Shown here: piece after piece, positions 60,890 to 64,000 of the stretch
How the letters are laid out: every line of letters starts with the position of its first letter
How positions within the stretch are numbered: the first letter of the stretch is position 1
Assembly (NCBI GenBank): GCA_963707065.1
Contig: CAVPPJ010000021.1
Coordinates: 186,001-250,000 of the forward strand
DNA from: Palsa-506 sp963707065
GTDB lineage: Bacteria > Actinomycetota > Actinomycetes > Streptosporangiales > Streptosporangiaceae
Direction of reading: 5' to 3'
DNA: 64,000 nt
Notes under the pieces: model-generated
The model's input: the letters and a program-made list of their open reading frames with translations, nothing else
Told to the model about the DNA's origin: nothing
The model's database searches: none
Translations under genes and position numbers: made by a program

Positions 60890-61993
60890 TCACCCGGCGG
60901 CCAGTTCGGCGGCCAGCCGGAGCATCGCGGGGCGCTCTGAGGCGGCGTACAGCTGCTGGGCTCCGCTAAGCATCCAGTCATCGCCGACCGGGACGATGCG
61001 GGCGGTCATGAAGCAGCCCGGCCGCATCGGCGCCAGGGCCGCAGGCCCGGCGTTGGCCCGGATGCGGTAGGTCCGGTCATCACCGAGGCTGGTGGCTGTG
61101 ATCGAGTCCTCGGCCTGCTCACGGATCTCAAAGACGCCTGCCACCACCTTGCGCCAGCTTTGCAGCACCTGGCGGTCGTCATCGGTGAGATCGGGATGCT
61201 CCGCGGCGAAGACCTCCGCCACGGTGCGGCCGTCAGCCAGCGGTTGCTGCAGGATGAAATGGTCTACCACGTTGGTGACGTCGGCCTCGCTGGCGACCGG
61301 GCCGGTGGCGTGCTCCTTAAGCGCCTGGTCGAGCTGCTCGGAAAAGCGCGGTGAACAAGCGAACTCAACCAGCTGGCGCTTCAGCTCGCTGCAGCGCTCC
61401 AGCAGGCCACCTAGCGCTGACGGCGGAGCACCACTGGCCGCCTGCATCAGCCATGACTCCTGCGAGGCCGCCGTGCCGTCTGGGCCCAGCGCAGGCACGT
61501 ATGGGATGAAACCAAGCTCGAACGCCGCTACCTGAATATCCAACGGGACATGCCTGACGTCCATGGCCAGCCCGTCCACCTCGATGATCCACTTCAGCGG
61601 GTTCTGGGCGGCCACGTCAGCCCGTTCGAACTCCGGCGAGAAGGGGCTGATTCGCAGCAGGTCGCGGACCTGCCTGGCCTTGTTGCCCATCGTGGTCTTG
61701 GCTACCCCGAACGCCTCGCTGAGCTGGTCAGCTGTCACGGTTGGCCCAATCGCAGGATCGAACAGGAAGTTGGCCTGACCCAGCGCATACACCACCCCAG
61801 CCGCCCAGCCGGCCCGGCGGCCGCGCAGAAGCGATGACGGCCGCTTACGGGCCAGCTTCGCCACCGCACGCCGGGCCAAATCGGCATACTCCTCATCAAG
61901 AACGGCCAGGCACACCGAGTCGGTGATAGCACCGATTTCATCAACCACTGGCCGGAGCGCTTTCGGCACCTTCAGTTCGTCAAGACCGGTCAT
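60890..61993 (-). CDS. DUF6398-type protein
   Basis: The 367-residue product starts at ATG 61993, five bases after the upstream gene. The N-terminal region VPKALRPVVDEIGAITDSVC, AVAKLARKRPSSLLRGRRAG and TVTADQLSEAFGVAKTTMGN matches the DUF6398 domain with an HTH-like core. The remainder is mixed alpha/beta and ends with RIVPVGDDWMLSGAQQLYAA. No enzyme motif is seen. It is the last gene of a tight three-gene operon of unknown role. Confidence 0.75.
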   Translation of the reverse strand: MTGLDELKVPKALRPVVDEIGAITDSVCLAVLDEEYADLARRAVAKLARKRPSSLLRGRRAGWAAGVVYALGQANFLFDPAIGPTVTADQLSEAFGVAKTTMGNKARQVRDLLRISPFSPEFERADVAAQNPLKWIIEVDGLAMDVRHVPLDIQVAAFELGFIPYVPALGPDGTAASQESWLMQAASGAPPSALGGLLERCSELKRQLVEFACSPRFSEQLDQALKEHATGPVASEADVTNVVDHFILQQPLADGRTVAEVFAAEHPDLTDDDRQVLQSWRKVVAGVFEIREQAEDSITATSLGDDRTYRIRANAGPAALAPMRPGCFMTARIVPVGDDWMLSGAQQLYAASERPAMLRLAAELAAG

Positions 61994-61998
61994 GGCAG

Positions 61999-62325
61999 CT
62001 ATGGCGCTCGCTGCTCACTGCAGCCGTCTGCAGCTGCAGCATTGCGCGTCGCCTTCCTTGCCGCGGTCGGCCGCGCCCATCTCTCGGCCGACGTGACAAC
62101 CTGGGGCCTTTCCCGGCCGAACCTCTTGAGGTAGAGGTCCTCGATGAACTGAGGCAATGGGGCTTTCCACGGTTCCTGCCAGTGGTTGGCGATCTTGCTG
62201 AGCCTGCGTGGGTTCAGGCCGAGTTCGCGGGCCATCTGCACCTGCGCGTGCGAGAGGTGGTACCGCTGGCGCGCCTCAGTCCAGGCCTGTGCCTGGGGCG
62301 GAAGGGATTTCGGGATCTTCCCCAT
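61999..62325 (-). CDS. Conserved small hypothetical protein
   Basis: The 108-residue product starts MGKIPKSLPPQAQAWTEARQ and has YHLSHAQVQMARELGLNPRR, then PWKAPLPQFIEDLYLKRFG. The central part is a possible HTH or coiled region. I recall near-identical N-termini in many bacteria, but no known function. It lies five bases from each neighbour and so is in one operon with the DUF6398 gene. Confidence 0.75.
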   Translation of the reverse strand: MGKIPKSLPPQAQAWTEARQRYHLSHAQVQMARELGLNPRRLSKIANHWQEPWKAPLPQFIEDLYLKRFGRERPQVVTSAERWARPTAARKATRNAAAADGCSEQRAP

Positions 62326-62330
62326 TCTGC

Positions 62331-62642
62331 TCAGCCCAGCCAGTATCGATAGGCATCAATCCACTGCGCGCCAACAGGCGGCGGCTCTGGCAGCGGAAGA
62401 TCCAGCACCCGGACCGCCTGGCGGATCCCGCCACGGGCGCACACGGCGAGGATGCTGTTGTCCTCGCCAACGCCGATGTGCTCCACGGTGACCTCGACGC
62501 CCAAGACACTGGTCACGAACGGAATCTTGAGGTTGTCCACGATCATCGCGTGGAAGCCCATTGCCTGCTCGTCGTCGCCGTAAGCGTCTACCGTAGCTTC
62601 CTCGGCCATCGCGGCAAGTTCTGCTTTGCTCAACGCAGCCAC
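62331..62642 (-). CDS. Conserved small hypothetical (so-called calcium-binding) protein
   Basis: The 103-residue product starts at GTG 62642; a later in-frame ATG also exists. It contains TVDAYGDDEQAMGFHAMIVD and FVTSVLGVEVTVEHIGVGED, and ends RQAVRVLDLPLPEPPPVGAQ with WIDAYRYW. Relatives are often called calcium-binding, with thin support. It heads the three-gene operon. Confidence 0.75.
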   Translation of the reverse strand: MAALSKAELAAMAEEATVDAYGDDEQAMGFHAMIVDNLKIPFVTSVLGVEVTVEHIGVGEDNSILAVCARGGIRQAVRVLDLPLPEPPPVGAQWIDAYRYWLG

Positions 62643-62930
62643 TGGGCAAGCGTACCGAGGCGCACGGGAACCGGCCCTCCATTCTGATGCGAGGACAGGG
62701 GGACGGCCATTTCAGAGCGGTTCTGCCTCCAGGCACAGAACCGACCGGTTTCGGTGTTCGCTGACACGCCACAGAGCCAGCAGAGGCCTTGGCCGTCACC
62801 CCCATGGGTCCGCCGCTCGGTTACAGAGCATTCGCGCCGCCATGAGGGCCGCTGACGATCACCAAGCCAAGGTTGTACCGCAATTGCACTACATCGGGGT
62901 ACACTGACGACGAGATGAAAGGAGGTGACC

Positions 62931-63350
62931 ATGGCTACCAGCACATCGTTTCGCATTAGCGACGCCGCCAGGACCCGGCTCGCTACACGCGCCGCTCGCG
63001 AGGGCATGACTGCTACAGCCCTGCTTGACCTGCTCATTGTGGAAGGCATTGATCAGCTCGACTACCCGGGGACCATCTTCCGGGGCCCAGCACATGACCG
63101 GCGCGCCGCGCTGGCTGCGGGCCCCGACGTCTGGGAAGTGATCGCACGCCTTCAAGAGTTCGACGGCAGTGAGGAACAGCGGATCAGCCTGCTGAGCGCA
63201 GAGTCCGATCTGCATCCCCGGCTGATCAGGATCGCCCTCGACTACGCCGCCGAGCACTCCGCCGAGATCCGGGAGCGGATCGAGCGGAACCAGACCGCAG
63301 CAGAGCGAAGCCGCGGCTTGTCCCAGCAGCGGCAGGCGCTGCTGGCATGA
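62931..63350 (+). CDS. Antitoxin-like ribbon-helix-helix protein
   Basis: ATG 62931 has a perfect AAAGGAGGTGA site. The 139-residue product starts ATSTSFRISDAARTRLATRA, a ribbon-helix-helix DNA-binding motif of the CopG/Arc kind, then AREGMTATALLDLLIVEGID. The C-terminal part is helical and probably binds the toxin. Its stop overlaps the toxin gene (ATGA). As antitoxin it should repress its own operon. Confidence 0.85.
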   Translation: MATSTSFRISDAARTRLATRAAREGMTATALLDLLIVEGIDQLDYPGTIFRGPAHDRRAALAAGPDVWEVIARLQEFDGSEEQRISLLSAESDLHPRLIRIALDYAAEHSAEIRERIERNQTAAERSRGLSQQRQALLA

Positions 63351-63679
63351 CTGCCTTCCTGCTCGACGAGATGTTCCCCACAGGCGCAGCGGTGATTCTG
63401 CGCGAGACATACGATCACGACGCAGTCCACGTTGCCGAGATCGGCCTTCGCGGTGCCGAGGATGCACATGTGGCGGCGACCGCCCGGGCCGAAGCCCGGG
63501 CGGTCGTCACCGAGAACGTCGCGGACTTCGCGGCCGAGCGCGACATCGTCCTGGCATTCGTGCTGAAGAAGAATCTGCCTGCCGGAGGTGGGCAGGCCGC
63601 TGCCCTGGCGAAGATCCTCGACCGCTGGACACAGGATCACCCAGAGCCCTACCTCGGCCACCACTGGCCGACCACCTAG
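63347..63679 (+). CDS. DUF5615 PIN-like toxin
   Basis: The start overlaps the antitoxin stop. The 110-residue product starts MTAFLLDEMFPTGAAVILRE, then HVAEIGLRGAEDAHVAATAR and AVVTENVADFA, the DUF5615 (Mut7-C-like, PIN-type) pattern. The acidic residues Asp in LLDEMF and Glu-Asn-Asp in TENVADF are where PIN nucleases hold metal. It probably cleaves RNA when free of the antitoxin. Confidence 0.85.
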   Translation: MTAFLLDEMFPTGAAVILRETYDHDAVHVAEIGLRGAEDAHVAATARAEARAVVTENVADFAAERDIVLAFVLKKNLPAGGGQAAALAKILDRWTQDHPEPYLGHHWPTT

Positions 63680-63697
63680 CGATCCTATGGTCGCTAG
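63676..63697 (+). terminator. Hairpin overlapping the toxin stop
   Basis: CTAGCGA (63676-63682) pairs with TCGCTAG (63691-63697) over an 8-base loop. The stem contains the TAG stop of the toxin gene. No U-tract follows, so a role in mRNA stability is as likely. Confidence 0.5.
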
Positions 63698-64000
63698 CCG
63701 GAGGCATCGCCGCCATCCAGGCTCACGTCAGGCGTGTGATCGCCGCCTTCGGCTGGGCTCTGGGGCGCACCCAATCCCCGGGAACGCCGATCACATTGAG
63801 GGGCAAGACCGTTGGCGGACGCACGCTGCCAAACAGATCCCGGCACCCTGACCAGCCTGGCGCCTTACGGCACGGAAAGCAGTTCGAGAAGGTCGATGGA
63901 GTCAATCTGCCGCTCAAGTTGTGAGGGTCTACGCCCGGCCGATGGAACGGCCTCTGGTGCAGGGCGGTGGTGGCCAGGTCCTGGTGACGAAGCACCTGGC
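63698..64000. other. Window end, nothing recognised
   Basis: About 300 bp after the toxin hairpin contain short open frames only. On the minus strand LRHQDLATTALHQRPF faintly recalls the end of a tyrosine recombinase, but the match is too short to report as a gene. Confidence 0.3.

Noticed and set aside
63723..63995. Tyrosine recombinase end at the window edge
   Set aside because: Only a short stretch is suggestive and the catalytic Arg/His/Tyr pattern cannot be seen.

Overview
The window is very GC-rich, with strong third-position G/C bias, frequent GTG starts and many stop/start overlaps of the GTGA and ATGA type. With AfsR/LuxR-type ATPases, a CHAT/subtilase/ECF cluster, a B12-type LitR regulator, DUF4331 and tandem DUF4232 proteins, this points to a large-genome filamentous actinomycete. 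I cannot fix the genus. No rRNA, tRNA, CRISPR array or phage module was seen. I count about 57 genes that look intact plus about ten broken genes or gene remnants.

Left part (1-11 kb): a partial AfsR/LuxR-type ATPase, a Tat-signal protein with a DUF4331 protein, a short WYL regulator coupled to a HesB-like protein and divergent from a small gene across an inverted-repeat operator, then the main conflict-type locus. In that locus a CHAT protease with TPR-like repeats (now frameshifted) is divergent from a subtilase with a cysteine-rich tail, an ECF sigma factor and a beta-rich protein.

11-29 kb: a VOC protein, a beta-phosphoglucomutase-type HAD and a GH65 disaccharide phosphorylase (a glucoside salvage operon); a frameshifted M1 peptidase; a helicase; a three-gene two-component operon with a canonical kinase, a degenerate kinase and a response regulator preceded by 30-bp repeats; membrane and beta-propeller proteins; an AI-2E-type permease; an isochorismatase/amidohydrolase pair; and a cobalamin-binding-type protein.

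29-42 kb: a serine beta-lactamase-like protein, an amidase, a two-gene surface-protein operon, a P450 wreck, an HD protein, and a light/B12-type regulon. In the regulon a LitR/CarH-like repressor with an SRPBCC and an SDR gene is divergent from an FAD desaturase-like, DUF1365 and cyclopropane-synthase-like operon, across an AT-rich promoter with 10-bp phased repeats.

42-64 kb is accessory and decaying: an M20 peptidase, an orphan Mod-type DNA methyltransferase, several ABM/VOC/RibD-like small enzymes, a membrane-anchored NACHT ATPase, a fused two-component remnant, sigma-factor and regulator remnants, a NUDIX hydrolase, a DUF885 peptidase, two lysozyme-like proteins, an IS1380-type element that splits a 59-residue gene and keeps perfect ends and a 5-bp target duplication, a compact three-gene DUF6398 operon and a DUF5615-type toxin/antitoxin pair.
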